NCBI RefSeq assembly: GCF_900112645.1
Contig: NZ_FOMO01000001.1
Location: 124,001-188,000, forward strand
Source: Phytopseudomonas straminea
GTDB lineage: Bacteria > Pseudomonadota > Gammaproteobacteria > Pseudomonadales > Pseudomonadaceae
Length of the DNA: 64,000 nt
Reading direction: 5' to 3'
The notes below the pieces were generated by a model. That model was not told the DNA's origin and ran no database searches. It worked only from the letters and a program-made list of their open reading frames with translations. Each line of letters begins with the position of its first letter. Position 1 is the stretch's first letter. Made by a program: the position numbers and the translations under genes. Shown here one piece after another: positions 35,171 to 45,239 of the stretch.

Positions 35171-37198
35171 TCATTCCACCCGGAAACGGCCGGTATTGCG
35201 CGACAGGGTTTCGCTGCCACGGCGCAGTTGTTCAGTGGCGTCGCTGACCATGCGCGCGCCGTCGAGCAACTCGCTAGCCGCCTGATCGACCTGCTGGATA
35301 TTGCCGCTCACTTCGTCAGCGGTCGCGGCCTGCTGCTCGGCAGCGGTGGCGATCTGTGCCAGGCGGTCGCTGACCCGTTGCACCGACTCGACGATACCGT
35401 CGAGATCCGCACTCATCGCCAGCACGTTACCCACATCGCCTTCGGCCTGGTGCATGGCCTGTTCCATTTCGGCGACGGACTGCCCCACCACCTTGTGCAG
35501 ATCGCCAACGGTCTGGGCGATTTCCGCCGTGGAATTCTGGGTGCGCTGCGACAGGGAGCGCACCTCATCGGCGACCACCGCGAAGCCACGGCCCTGCTCG
35601 CCGGCACGCGCCGCTTCGATAGCCGCATTGAGTGCCAAGAGGTTGGTTTGCTCGGCAATGCCCTTGATGACGTCGACCACTCGGGTGATCTGCTCGGTCT
35701 GCTGGCGCAGCTTCTGCAGCGTCTGTGCGCTGCCGGCCAGGCGCTCGCTGAGCTCACGCATACTGGCACTGGTCTTGGCGCTGCGTTGATTGCTCTGGTT
35801 GGCGATCTCGCGGGTCTGCCCGGCTTCCTGGGCAGCCTGCTCGCAGCTCTGCGCCACGCTCAGGGCGGTGGCGGCCATCTGCGTAGCAGCGGTAGCGATC
35901 TGGCTCATCTGCGCCTGTTGCTGTTCGACCGCGCTCAGCGATCCCGCGGCCTGACTCCCCAGGCTACGCACGGTCTCATCGAGGCTATGCCCTTCGCGGC
36001 CGACGCCCTGCATGGAATCGCGCAACTGGGCGACCGCAGTATTCAGTGCGCTGGAGATCGCCGCCAGGTCATCGGCGCCGTGCACCTGCATACGTACCCG
36101 CAGATCACCGTCACGCAGACCTTCAGCGGCCTGGATGATGCCGGCGGTACTGCGGCGAATGGAGGCGTGCAGGCACAACAGCAGGTACAAGGCGAGCAGG
36201 GTCAGCACGCCGAAGATCAGCGAAGTGCGAAGCATGTCCTGGCGAGCTGCACTCTGGTACCCGGAAATATTGCTGTTGAACTGCTCGAACACCGCCTGGC
36301 GCAAGGTCTGCACGTTCGCCTGCAAGGTCTGCACCTGCTCCACGAAGCGGGCTGGCTGCAGCACCATGGGGTTGGCCTCGAACATGTCGCGATCCACTTC
36401 GGCGAGGAACTGCTTGAGCCCCTTGTCGACCTGTTCATAGGCCTTTTCCAGGTTGCTCATGGTCGCAGGCGAGGCCTGCTGCAGGGCATTGCGCGACTTG
36501 GCCAGCTGCGCGCCGGTCTGTTCGAGAGCGCGACGAAGATCACGCACGGTCAGGCGGTTCTGCAAGGTGAAACGCTGAGCCACCAGCGGGTCGTAGCCCT
36601 GGCTGGCGAAGCTGCCAATACCATCGGCCAGGCGGGGCAGAATCAGCGTCATCTGCTCCATCATCAGGTAGGTATCGAGGAAGGGATCAAGTATCAGGCC
36701 GCTGTCGGTCGCGACCTGATCACGTAACACGGTCAGGGTCGAGAGTGTGCTCTGGTAACGCTCAAGAGCATCGGGCAGTCCCAATTTACCCAGCGCGGCC
36801 ATGTCCAGCCCGGTGACCGACGCCTGCAATGCCTCGATTTGCCGGGCAGTATGCTCACTGGGCGTCAGCTTGATCTCGTCGCCGGCCTCGGCCAGCGTTT
36901 GGCCGAGCTTGCCGTTGCTCTCACGCAGCGGGGTTTCAGCTGGCTTGTCGTTGCTCTTCCAGCGCGCCAGCAACAGGCGCTGATCGTGCAGCTGCGCCTC
37001 GACTGCACCCAGGGCGTGAATGCCCTGCATGCCGTCTACCTCCATGGCGAGCACCTCGACACGCTCCTGGGCACCGCTCAGCATCGCCCAGAGCGCATAG
37101 GCCATTGGCGCGACAAAAAGCACGAACAGCAGCTGAAACTTGCGGGCGAAACTGACACGTTCCAGAACGCGCACACCCGGCTTGAGCAATCCCCACAT
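35171..37198 (-). CDS. Methyl-accepting chemotaxis protein with large helical sensor domain
   Basis: A 675-residue chemoreceptor. TM1 is about 22-40. The periplasmic domain of about 285 residues (41-324) is predicted all-helical and includes [15 protein letters not shown]; its size fits the helical bimodular (HBM) class. TM2 is about 325-346, then HAMP and the cytoplasmic signalling hairpin with its conserved tip [20 protein letters not shown] and [21 protein letters not shown] receptors of Pseudomonas, such as McpQ and McpK, sense citrate or alpha-ketoglutarate. From its position next to the retropepsin-like gene I suspect this is their orthologue. No CheR-docking pentapeptide is seen at the C-terminus. 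Confidence 0.92.
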   Translation of the reverse strand: MWGLLKPGVRVLERVSFARKFQLLFVLFVAPMAYALWAMLSGAQERVEVLAMEVDGMQGIHALGAVEAQLHDQRLLLARWKSNDKPAETPLRESNGKLGQTLAEAGDEIKLTPSEHTARQIEALQASVTGLDMAALGKLGLPDALERYQSTLSTLTVLRDQVATDSGLILDPFLDTYLMMEQMTLILPRLADGIGSFASQGYDPLVAQRFTLQNRLTVRDLRRALEQTGAQLAKSRNALQQASPATMSNLEKAYEQVDKGLKQFLAEVDRDMFEANPMVLQPARFVEQVQTLQANVQTLRQAVFEQFNSNISGYQSAARQDMLRTSLIFGVLTLLALYLLLCLHASIRRSTAGIIQAAEGLRDGDLRVRMQVHGADDLAAISSALNTAVAQLRDSMQGVGREGHSLDETVRSLGSQAAGSLSAVEQQQAQMSQIATAATQMAATALSVAQSCEQAAQEAGQTREIANQSNQRSAKTSASMRELSERLAGSAQTLQKLRQQTEQITRVVDVIKGIAEQTNLLALNAAIEAARAGEQGRGFAVVADEVRSLSQRTQNSTAEIAQTVGDLHKVVGQSVAEMEQAMHQAEGDVGNVLAMSADLDGIVESVQRVSDRLAQIATAAEQQAATADEVSGNIQQVDQAASELLDGARMVSDATEQLRRGSETLSRNTGRFRVE

Positions 37199-37296
37199 AC
37201 CTCACCTCGAACAAGCACCCACACAACGTGGCAATCTGCTATTTCAAGGCAAGAATCACACCGCTACGCATGAAAAGGAAGCGCAGCGGCGGCAAA

Positions 37297-37797
37297 TCAA
37301 CAGCTAGGCTGCTCGGCGGTATAGCGATTGGATGGATCGATGGCCGCATCCAGCTTGCGGATGGCACTGGCGCCGATCAGCAGCGGGTAGTCGAAGTGGC
37401 TGCGGTCGGTGAGGTTGACCTCGATGGTACGCAGCTCCTCGCCCAGGCAGATGTCCATATTGACCACCGGGCGCGCGGAATAGGACGGTTTGGCAGAGCT
37501 GCCCTCCTCGGCGCGATTCTTGATCTCGGTGACACGAGCCAGGGGCTTCTCGAAAACTTGATCGTCCGCATCGTCTACGGCCAGACGGAACCGCACCCAG
37601 TCCTCGCCATCACGCTCGAACTGCTCGATGTCACGGGCCGACAGCGAAGCGGTCATCGCGCCAGTGTCCATCTTGGCCTTGAGGGTCTGGCCGAGCTGGG
37701 GTAGCTGAATGTATTCGTAGCGACCGTAGAGAGTCGGCTGGTCGGCCATCGCCGGCAGAGCGACAGCAGCGGCAAGCAGGGCTAGAACGGTTTTCAC
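37297..37797 (-). CDS. Retropepsin-like 'ATP-dependent zinc protease' family protein
   Basis: A 166-residue secreted or periplasmic protein. Residues 1-18 form a signal peptide (AVALPAMA-D). The mature part begins TLYGRYEYIQLPQLGQTLKA and has the aspartic-protease-like K-M-D44-T-G-A-M-T-A-S-L motif, then ENVNLTDR-like and YPLLIGASAI segments typical of the family. Despite its usual name, no ATPase motif is present. The start is a GTG at 37797, since no ATG gives the signal peptide; a longer open frame upstream runs through a REP element and is not credible. Its target is unknown. Confidence 0.8.
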   Translation of the reverse strand: MKTVLALLAAAVALPAMADQPTLYGRYEYIQLPQLGQTLKAKMDTGAMTASLSARDIEQFERDGEDWVRFRLAVDDADDQVFEKPLARVTEIKNRAEEGSSAKPSYSARPVVNMDICLGEELRTIEVNLTDRSHFDYPLLIGASAIRKLDAAIDPSNRYTAEQPSC

Positions 37798-37918
37798 GCC
37801 TTGAGGTCCTCGTTTGAAATGGAGAACGTTGGGACTGGAGCAGGCGCGAATGGTTCTGGGAATCTGGCGGAGCGAAATTTTGCAAAATAGTGCGGGGGAC
37901 TTGGAGTCCTGGCAAACC

Positions 37919-37986
37919 TGTGGGAGCGGGCCACGCCCGCGATTTTTTTCGCGGGCATGGACTAGGTGTCCCCGCCCGCTCCCACA
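37919..37986. repeat. REP-type nested palindrome
   Basis: Outer arms TGTGGGAGCGGG and CCCGCTCCCACA enclose an inner hairpin GCCCGCG-ATTTTTTT-CGCGGGC. This is the classical Pseudomonas REP pair arrangement, between the ABC transporter operon and the protease gene. Confidence 0.85.
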
Positions 37987-38002
37987 ATTTCCTGCCTTGC
38001 CG

Positions 38003-38729
<727 letters not shown>

Positions 38730-38737
<8 letters not shown>

Positions 38738-39692
38738 TTTGCGCGAGCCTCCGTTCCAGGCGGTTGGCGATCTGCGACAGCGGCAGGTTGATCACCAGAT
38801 AAAGGGCCGCGACGCAGAACCAGATCTCGAACGTGGAGAACGAGGTGGTGATGGCTTCGCGGCCGCTCTTGGTCAGCTCGGTGATGGCGATCACCGAGAC
38901 CAGCGAGGTGTCCTTGACCAGGCTGATGAACTGACCGGCCAATGGCGGCAGCACGCGCTTGAACGCCTGCGGCAGGATCACGTGGCGCATCGACTGCGCC
39001 GCGCTCAGGCCCAGCGAACGGGCCGCTTCATCCTGACCGCGAACGATGGACTGCACCCCGGCGCGCACGATCTCGCCGACATAGGCGCCGGTGAACAGGG
39101 CCAGCGCCGCCACACCGGCGAACTCGCGGGACAAATTGAGCACCGTGCCGATGAAGAAATAGAAGATGAAGATCTGCACCAGCAGCGGCGTGCCGCGCAC
39201 CAGCTCGACGTAAAGCGTCGACAGGTGGCGCAGCGTTGGGTTGCCGGACAACCGGCACAGGCCGGTGACCAGGCCGATCAGCAAACCGAACACGCCCGCC
39301 GCCACGGAGATCCACAGCGTGGTCCACAGCCCCCAGAGCAGCGGCCCAGCGGCCCAGTGACGGGTGACGCCGATGACATCGCCCTCGGCCACGTCGTCGC
39401 CTTCGCTGAGCTGCAGGCTGTCGCTGGCCACGGTGAGCTGCTGCTGTTCGCCACCTTCACCGGTCAGGGTAACCAGGGCGTCGCTGCCCTGACGGCTGAT
39501 GCTCTCGACGCTGCCGTAGTCAGCCGCACGCTGCGCTTCTTCGGCGTGGTAGGCGAAGTACTGGGGAACGCGATTCCAGCGCCATTCGTAGGAAATCAGC
39601 GAGGTGGAATACCAGATCGCCAGGATACCCAGGACCAGGATCAGCCCGGTCAGCAGGTGCCAGGGCCACTGGGCTTTCTTCTGTTTAGCCAC
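38730..39692 (-). CDS. Polar amino-acid ABC transporter permease with periplasmic insert
   Basis: A 320-residue inner-membrane permease of the HisM/GlnP family, longer than the usual 220-250. TM1 (about 13-34) is followed by about 75 hydrophilic residues, including [20 protein letters not shown], before the typical permease core that starts near [20 protein letters not shown]. The EAA loop is [20 protein letters not shown]. The insert looks like a small beta domain placed in the periplasm, where it could contact the binding protein. Confidence 0.92.
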
Positions 39693-39727
39693 GGTGAGTG
39701 TCTACCCGTTGAGTTGCCAACATGACA

Positions 39728-39748
39728 GCGCGCGGACTAGCCGCGCGC
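39728..39748 (-). repeat. Hairpin between binding-protein and permease genes
   Basis: GCGCGCGG-ACTAG-CCGCGCGC is a perfect 8-bp stem with a 5-base loop and no T-run. It sits in the 86-base gap within the operon. Such hairpins often protect the upstream binding-protein message from 3' decay. Confidence 0.6.
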
Positions 39749-39778
39749 CGGGTGTAGCGAAGTGAAGCGCGAATGCGC

Positions 39779-40570
39779 TTACTCCATCTCTTTCAGCCAG
39801 TTAGTGCTCTTGAACCACTTGGCGTGGATCCGATCGTAGGTACCGTCTTCGCGGATCTGGTGCAACCAGTTGTTGATCCAGTTGATGCTGTCGTAGTCAC
39901 CCTTCTTCAGGCCGAAGGCCAGGGGTTCGAAAGTGAACGGCTCATCGAGGAAAACCAGCTTGCCGGCACCGGCCTTGCTCACCGCCACAACGTTGTACGG
40001 TGCGTCGTAGATGAAGGCATCGGCCTTGCCGTTGACCACGTCCATCACCGCTTCCTGCTCGTTGTCGAAGCCGCTGTACTTGGCCTGGGCGATCAGCTTC
40101 TTGGCGACCATCTCGCCGGTGGTGCCGATCTTCGAGGTGATGCGGTAGTCCGCGCTGTTCAGGTCCTTGTAGCTCTTGACCTTGTCAGCCAACTCCTTGC
40201 GGATCAGCAGGGTCTGGCCGACCACGATGAAGGGCTCGGAGAAGTTGATGCGCAGGTTGCGCTCTTGGGTCAGGGTCATGCCCGAGCCGATCATGTCGAA
40301 CTTGTCGGTCAGCAGGGCCGGGATGATGCCGTCGTAAGAGGTGGAAACCAGCTCCAGCTTGACGCCCATGGCCTTGGTCATCGCCTTGAGCAGGTCGACT
40401 TCGAAGCCGATGATCTCACCGCGCTTGTTGGTCATCTCGAAAGGCATGTAGGTCGGGTCCATGCCCACGCGCAGGGTACCGCGCTTGACCGCGTCGTCGA
40501 TGACGCCAGCCTGGGCGAGGCCGGTGAAGGCGCAGACGGATAACAGCAGTGAGGCGACAAGCTTTTTCAT
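39779..40570 (-). CDS. Polar amino-acid ABC transporter substrate-binding protein
   Basis: A 263-residue periplasmic binding protein (SBP family 3). The signal peptide is residues 1-21 (FTGLAQA-G). The mature protein has GTLRVGMDPTYMPFEMTNKR, the family signature, and DMIGSGMTLTQERNLRINFS. Ligand type is probably a glutamate/arginine-like or other polar amino acid; it cannot be fixed from sequence. It is the first gene of the transporter operon, and a 204-base gap upstream should hold the promoter. Confidence 0.93.
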   Translation of the reverse strand: MKKLVASLLLSVCAFTGLAQAGVIDDAVKRGTLRVGMDPTYMPFEMTNKRGEIIGFEVDLLKAMTKAMGVKLELVSTSYDGIIPALLTDKFDMIGSGMTLTQERNLRINFSEPFIVVGQTLLIRKELADKVKSYKDLNSADYRITSKIGTTGEMVAKKLIAQAKYSGFDNEQEAVMDVVNGKADAFIYDAPYNVVAVSKAGAGKLVFLDEPFTFEPLAFGLKKGDYDSINWINNWLHQIREDGTYDRIHAKWFKSTNWLKEME

Positions 40571-40774
40571 TCTTGCTCCTGAAAGGCAGACGATTATGGG
40601 GCTAGCTCAAGCTCGTGCACCGGCACGGTGCAAGCGGCAGGCCCTTCGATAAGGCGGCGCGGCATGCTAACCGTGATCGCCGCCGTTGGCGAGAGATACG
40701 CGCCGGATCAGCGACAGACAGCAGCATAAGGCCGCGACTCAGGAGGCAAGAAGCAGGCCAGTGAACGGCCCCGA

Positions 40775-41212
40775 TCAGGTTTCCAGCAAAAAGGTCACAG
40801 GCCCATCGTTGACAAGCCGTACCTGCATGTCGGCACCGAAGCGCCCGCTGGCGACCTGCGGGTGTTGCGCACGTGCCTGTTCGAGCAGGTGGTCGAACAG
40901 CGCTTCGCCCAAGGCGGGCGGCGCGGCAGTGGAGAAGCCGGGCCGCAGGCCGCTGCGGGTATCGGCGGCAAGGGTGAACTGGGAAACCAGCAACAGGCCG
41001 CCGCCGATGTCCTTGAGTGACAGGTTCATCTTGCCGGCCGCGTCGCTGAACACCCGGTAATTGAGCAGCTTGTGCAGCAACTTGGCGCAGCTGGCCTCGT
41101 TGTCCTGCGGCTCGACGCCAACCAACACCAGCAGGCCCTGCTCGATGGCGCCCACGGTCTCGCCGGCGATATCCACACGGGCGCTGGAAACGCGTTGCAG
41201 CAGCGCTTTCAT
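40775..41212 (-). CDS. dtd: D-aminoacyl-tRNA deacylase
   Basis: A 145-residue homodimeric enzyme that removes D-amino acids (and glycine from tRNA-Ala) misloaded on tRNA. The two signature motifs are complete: SQFTLAADT (about 77-85) and the cross-subunit [11 protein letters not shown] at the C-terminus. Its start codon overlaps the stop of pip by four bases (ATGA), so the two are translated together. Confidence 0.96.
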   Translation of the reverse strand: MKALLQRVSSARVDIAGETVGAIEQGLLVLVGVEPQDNEASCAKLLHKLLNYRVFSDAAGKMNLSLKDIGGGLLLVSQFTLAADTRSGLRPGFSTAAPPALGEALFDHLLEQARAQHPQVASGRFGADMQVRLVNDGPVTFLLET

Positions 41213-42180
41213 GCTTCGTCCGGCGCCAGGTCGAGCAGGCGATGGGCGATCTCGTCGGCGGCGCGCACCAGGGCATCGGCGATACCTGGCTCGGCGGCCG
41301 AATGGCCCGCCTCGCGGATGATCTGCAGCTCGCTGTTGGGCCAGGCCTGATGCAGCGCCCAGGCGTTGTCCAGCGGGCAGATGGCGTCGTAGCGGCCATG
41401 TACGATGATGCCCGGCAGGTGGGCGATCTTCGGCATGTCACGCAGCAGCTGATTGGGCTCCAGAAAAGCATCGTTGACGAAGTAGTGGCACTCGATGCGG
41501 GCGATCGACAGCGCGCGCAGGCTCTCGGCGAAGCGCTCGACCACCTGGGGGTTTGGCCGCAGCGTGGCGGTACGCCCTTCCCAGCATGACCAGGCCTTGG
41601 CGGCGTGCATCTGGGCGATCTGGTCAGAGCCGGTCAGGCGCTTGTAGAACGCCTGCATGAGGTCGCCCTGCTCTTCGGCGGGAATCGGCGCCAGGTAGTC
41701 CTGCCAGTAATCGGGGAACAGCCGACTGGCGCCCTCCTGGTAGAACCATTTGAACTCCTGGGGGCGGCACAGGAAGATGCCGCGCAGAATCAGCGCATGC
41801 ACACGGTCCGGGTGTTTCTGCGCGTAGGCCAGCGACAGGGTCGAGCCCCAGGACCCACCGAACAGCACCCATTTGTCGATACCCAGGTGCTCGCGGATGC
41901 GCTCCATGTCGGCAACCAGATCCCAGGTGGTGTTGTTCTCCAGGCTCGCGTGGGGCGTGGAGCGTCCACAGCCGCGCTGGTCGAAAGTGACGATACGGTA
42001 CAGGGTCGGGTCGAAGTAGCGGCGGCTGGCCGCATCGCAGCCGGCGCCGGGGCCACCATGCACGAACAGCACCGGCAGACCGTCCGCCGAGCCGCTTTCG
42101 TCCACGTAGAGAACGTGCGGCGCCTGAACCGCCAGTTCGTGGCGGGCGTACGGTTTGATCTCCGGATACAGCGTCTGCAT
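41209..42180 (-). CDS. pip: Proline iminopeptidase
   Basis: A 323-residue cytosolic alpha/beta hydrolase of family S33 that cleaves N-terminal proline from peptides. The nucleophile is S110 in [23 protein letters not shown] (41-49) forms the oxyanion loop. The Asp and His of the triad are in GRYDAICP and EAGHSAAEP. It is coupled to dtd downstream. Confidence 0.95.
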   Translation of the reverse strand: MQTLYPEIKPYARHELAVQAPHVLYVDESGSADGLPVLFVHGGPGAGCDAASRRYFDPTLYRIVTFDQRGCGRSTPHASLENNTTWDLVADMERIREHLGIDKWVLFGGSWGSTLSLAYAQKHPDRVHALILRGIFLCRPQEFKWFYQEGASRLFPDYWQDYLAPIPAEEQGDLMQAFYKRLTGSDQIAQMHAAKAWSCWEGRTATLRPNPQVVERFAESLRALSIARIECHYFVNDAFLEPNQLLRDMPKIAHLPGIIVHGRYDAICPLDNAWALHQAWPNSELQIIREAGHSAAEPGIADALVRAADEIAHRLLDLAPDEA

Positions 42181-42262
42181 GGTGCCCTCCTGAGGAAGAA
42201 TTGAGATAGGCTCGGGCCGCTCGCGCGTGGCGGGCTAATGCGCTCGTCCGGGCATCATAACC

Positions 42263-42481
42263 ATGAAACTGTTCCTGCGCTACAACAACGTCAAGGTGCT
42301 GGCCCTGAGCAAGAACAGCCGCGTGGACGTGACCTACCGCGACAAGGGGTACACGGACGCACAGGTGGGCCTGACCGGAGCTGAAGGACTGATCCCCGAT
42401 AGCGCCCGGCATTACGCCGTGAAGCTGGAATGGTGGCAGGACGACGGCGGGTGGAAACTCGCGCGGCTGGATTGGGAGTGA
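42263..42481 (+). CDS. Small conserved-looking protein of unknown function
   Basis: A 72-residue soluble protein, MKLFLRYNNVKVLALSKNSR..., rich in Trp near its end (LEWWQDDGGWKLARLDWE). It starts 82 bases from the divergent pip gene. I recognise no domain. The clean start and codon use fitting its neighbours make it a likely gene. Confidence 0.65.
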   Translation: MKLFLRYNNVKVLALSKNSRVDVTYRDKGYTDAQVGLTGAEGLIPDSARHYAVKLEWWQDDGGWKLARLDWE

Positions 42482-42594
42482 GAGCCCTGTGCGGCATTGG
42501 CCGAAACGCGGTGATGGATGACGCAGCACCTCACAACTGCATCGCCCGGCAGACGGCCGCCTAGCGCTGCTCTACCCATTAGGACGCGGTTAAA

Positions 42595-42606
42595 CGTAGG
42601 GTGGGT
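42595..42606. repeat. CGTAGGGTGGGT repeat copy
   Basis: This is an exact copy of the arm found at 23156-23167, followed by G/A-rich sequence and, at about 42652, GCAACCCAAC. It lies in the 247-base gap before the lipocalin gene. Confidence 0.5.
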
Positions 42607-42728
42607 GGAGGCATTACCGGCCTGAGGGAATCTCTCGATCCCCGCCGCCGCAACCCAACATCTGCGCACGCCTAATGCTGATCGGCTACGCAATGGTGGG
42701 ATTCGCGGCCTCTACGAAATACGGCCAG

Positions 42729-43292
42729 TCACTGCGCCGGTTTGGCGCCGTCACGCCAGATCAGCTCGCTGGTGTCATAGCCCTGTGCGCGGGCCACGGA
42801 CAGCAGCTCGTCACGCACTTCGTTGGAAATGGTCGGAGTACGCGATAGCAGCCACAGGTATTTGTGGTTGGGGTGGCCGACCAATGCAGTCTGGTAGTCG
42901 TCGTCCAGATCCAGCACCCAGTACTCGCCCTTGGTCACGCCGGGCAGCAGGCGGCTGAACCAGTTGTCGAAGGTCACCCACAACTTGTCGGTCTTGCCTT
43001 CGACCTGTGGCACGGCGCGGCCCTCGACCTGGTTCCACTGGCCATCGGCTTCGCGGCAGCGGTTGGTGACCGCCACGCTGCCGTCATTCTGCAGGCGGTA
43101 GTGAGCCTCGGACTCCACGCAGTTGCGCTGGAAGAACATCGGCAGGCGCGCGATCTCGTACCAGGTGCCCTGGTAGCGCTCGAGATCGACCGAGTCGACG
43201 GTCTTCGGCGGCGCCGTGCCGGTGCCCGAGTTGGCGCAGCCGGTCAGCAGCAGGGCACCCAGTGCAATGGCGCCTAGAATACGTTTGCTCAT
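42729..43292 (-). CDS. blc: Lipocalin family outer-membrane lipoprotein (Blc-like)
   Basis: A 187-residue lipoprotein. The signal peptide ends in the lipobox LLTG-C19. The lipocalin signature GTWYEIARLPMFFQ follows at about residue 45, with the later DNWFSRLLPGVTKGEYWVLD and YLWLLSRTP strands of the barrel. Bacterial lipocalins bind fatty acids or lysophospholipids in envelope maintenance. The ATG at 43292 overlaps the TGA of the upstream lipoprotein gene by one base, so translation is coupled. Confidence 0.93.
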   Translation of the reverse strand: MSKRILGAIALGALLLTGCANSGTGTAPPKTVDSVDLERYQGTWYEIARLPMFFQRNCVESEAHYRLQNDGSVAVTNRCREADGQWNQVEGRAVPQVEGKTDKLWVTFDNWFSRLLPGVTKGEYWVLDLDDDYQTALVGHPNHKYLWLLSRTPTISNEVRDELLSVARAQGYDTSELIWRDGAKPAQ

Positions 43293-43546
43293 CACTTCAA
43301 TCCTTTCGAAGAAAACATGATCACCTTGTCACCGGCGTACTGGACGCTGATGAAACTCACCTGGTCGCCCCAGGTGCAGCTGGACATGCCCAGCGCGCCC
43401 GAGCACTCGGTAGGCTTGCCGAGCAGGTTCTCGACCTCGGCCTTGTTCATGCCCGAATAGAGCTTGGCGTAGTTTTCCTGATTGACCTTGCCGCAGGCGG
43501 CCAGCATGACGCAGCCTGCCAGCAACGCAATAACGCGCAGACGCAT
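43292..43546 (-). CDS. Small BamE/OsmE-domain lipoprotein
   Basis: An 84-residue lipoprotein with lipobox MLAAC (C18) and a short SmpA/OmlA (BamE-like) domain. The domain shows YAKLYSGMNKAEVENLLGKP, the typical 'G-M-...-V-...-L-G-x-P' helix, and paired strands around WGDQVSFISVQYAGDKVIMF. It is too short to be BamE itself. The start at 43546 gives the signal peptide; the open frame continues upstream without a credible start. It precedes the lipocalin gene in the same transcript. Confidence 0.85.
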   Translation of the reverse strand: MRLRVIALLAGCVMLAACGKVNQENYAKLYSGMNKAEVENLLGKPTECSGALGMSSCTWGDQVSFISVQYAGDKVIMFSSKGLK

Positions 43547-43590
43547 GGGATATCTCCAGTGTCCTGTGAGTGCCGGATGCCGGTTCGACG

Positions 43591-44190
43591 TCAGAAGCGT
43601 GAGCCCGGTTCCGCGAGAAAGCACAACTCGTCCGCAGTGCTGACGCGCCCGAGAATTTCGTTGCGATGAGGAAAGCGCCCAAAACGTGCGATGACCTGCT
43701 GGTGGCGCACGGCGTAGTCCAGAAAGCCGGCGAACAGTTCGCACTCGGCATCACCGGCCTGCTCGGCCAGCTCACGGAACAGTTGCACGGCGCGGGTCTG
43801 CTGAAGTGGATCCTCGGCGTGCTCAAGCACCAGGTAGATGAACACCCGTTGCAGCGGCGACAGCTCGCGATCCCAACCCAGGGTAATGCCCCGCTCGACC
43901 AGTTCTCGGGCGCGAACATCGCCGGCAAAGGCCAGCGGCGTATCGCGGTGGATCATGCGCGGCAGTTGGTCGAGTAACAGCACCTGGGCGAGCCAGCCGT
44001 GGGGATCGGCCGACCAGCCCTGCAGCTCGCCGGTGATTGCCTGCTCGACCAGCAAACCGAAGCGCTCACGTGCTTCGGCATCCTGCGCGTCACGCTTGCC
44101 GAACCACAACTTGTGCTTCTCGGCAGCGCTCTGCGCAGCCGTACTCGCCGGGCCGAACCACCAGTCGAGCAACGGCTGCCAGGGCGTCAT
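43591..44190 (-). CDS. DUF924 family protein
   Basis: A 199-residue soluble all-helical protein with the DUF924 hallmarks WWFGPASTAAQ, QVLLLDQLPRMIHRDTPLAF and FPHRNEILGR. The biochemical role is unknown. It begins three bases after the stop of fbp, so the two form a tight operon, though no functional link is established. Confidence 0.88.
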   Translation of the reverse strand: MTPWQPLLDWWFGPASTAAQSAAEKHKLWFGKRDAQDAEARERFGLLVEQAITGELQGWSADPHGWLAQVLLLDQLPRMIHRDTPLAFAGDVRARELVERGITLGWDRELSPLQRVFIYLVLEHAEDPLQQTRAVQLFRELAEQAGDAECELFAGFLDYAVRHQQVIARFGRFPHRNEILGRVSTADELCFLAEPGSRF

Positions 44191-44193
44191 CGG

Positions 44194-45204
44194 TCAGCCC
44201 TTGTGGTAGCCGGTAACGCGCTCGACTTCTTCCTTGGAACCGAGGAACACCGGCACACGCTGGTGCAGGGAGTCGGGCTGGATGTCGAGGATGCGCTGCA
44301 CGCCATCGGTGGCGGCGCCACCAGCCTGCTCAATGATGAAGGACATCGGGTTGGCTTCGTACATCAGGCGCAGCTTGCCAGCCTTGTCCGGCTCACGGCT
44401 GTCGCGCGGGTACATGAACAGGCCGCCGCGGGTCAGGATGCGGTGCACGTCGGCGACCATCGAGGCGATCCAGCGCATGTTGTAGTTCTTGCCCAGTGGG
44501 CCTTCCTTGCCGGCCAGCAGCTCGTCCACATAGCGTTTGACCGGGGCTTCCCAGTGGCGCTGGTTGGACATGTTGATGGCGAATTCGGCGGTACTTTCCG
44601 GCACGCTGATGTTGTCGTGGGTGAGCACGAAGCTGCCCAGCTCGCGATCCAGGGTGAAGCCCTTGACGCCGTTGCCCAAGGTCAGGATCAGCATGGTCTG
44701 CGGGCCGTAGATGGCGTAACCGGCGGCAACCTGCTGGGTGCCCGGCTGCTGGAAGGCCTTTTCATTGAGGCTTTCATTCTGCGAAAGGTACTCGCTGGGG
44801 CAGCGCAGTACCGAGAAGATGGTGCCGACCGAGACGTTGACGTCGATGTTCGAGGAGCCGTCCAGCGGGTCGAATACCAGCAGGTAGGCACCCTTGGGGT
44901 ACTTACCGGGGATCTGGTAGGCGTTATCCATTTCCTCGGAAGCCATGCCGGCCAGGTGACCGCCCCACTCGTTGGCTTCGAGCAGGATGTCGTTGGAGAT
45001 CACGTCGAGCTTCTTCTGCACTTCGCCCTGTACGTTCTCGGTGCCCATGCTGCCGAGCACGCCGCCCAGGGCGCCCTTGGAAACGGCATGGCTGATCTCC
45101 TTGCACGCACGCGCCACCACTTCGATCAGGAAGCGCAGATCGGCCGGGGTGTTTTGACTACGGGTCTGCTCGATGAGGTAACGGCTCAGGGTAACGCGGG
45201 ACAT
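44194..45204 (-). CDS. fbp: Fructose-1,6-bisphosphatase, class I
   Basis: A 336-residue gluconeogenic enzyme that removes the 1-phosphate from fructose 1,6-bisphosphate. The metal site is [20 protein letters not shown] (about 108-127). [20 protein letters not shown] near the C-terminus is the substrate loop. Length fits class I. It works in the same direction as glcB during growth on acids or fatty acids. Confidence 0.96.
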   Translation of the reverse strand: MSRVTLSRYLIEQTRSQNTPADLRFLIEVVARACKEISHAVSKGALGGVLGSMGTENVQGEVQKKLDVISNDILLEANEWGGHLAGMASEEMDNAYQIPGKYPKGAYLLVFDPLDGSSNIDVNVSVGTIFSVLRCPSEYLSQNESLNEKAFQQPGTQQVAAGYAIYGPQTMLILTLGNGVKGFTLDRELGSFVLTHDNISVPESTAEFAINMSNQRHWEAPVKRYVDELLAGKEGPLGKNYNMRWIASMVADVHRILTRGGLFMYPRDSREPDKAGKLRLMYEANPMSFIIEQAGGAATDGVQRILDIQPDSLHQRVPVFLGSKEEVERVTGYHKG

Positions 45205-45239
45205 GAAGGACTCCGGGAAGGAAGGTAATCGGAAGGAGT

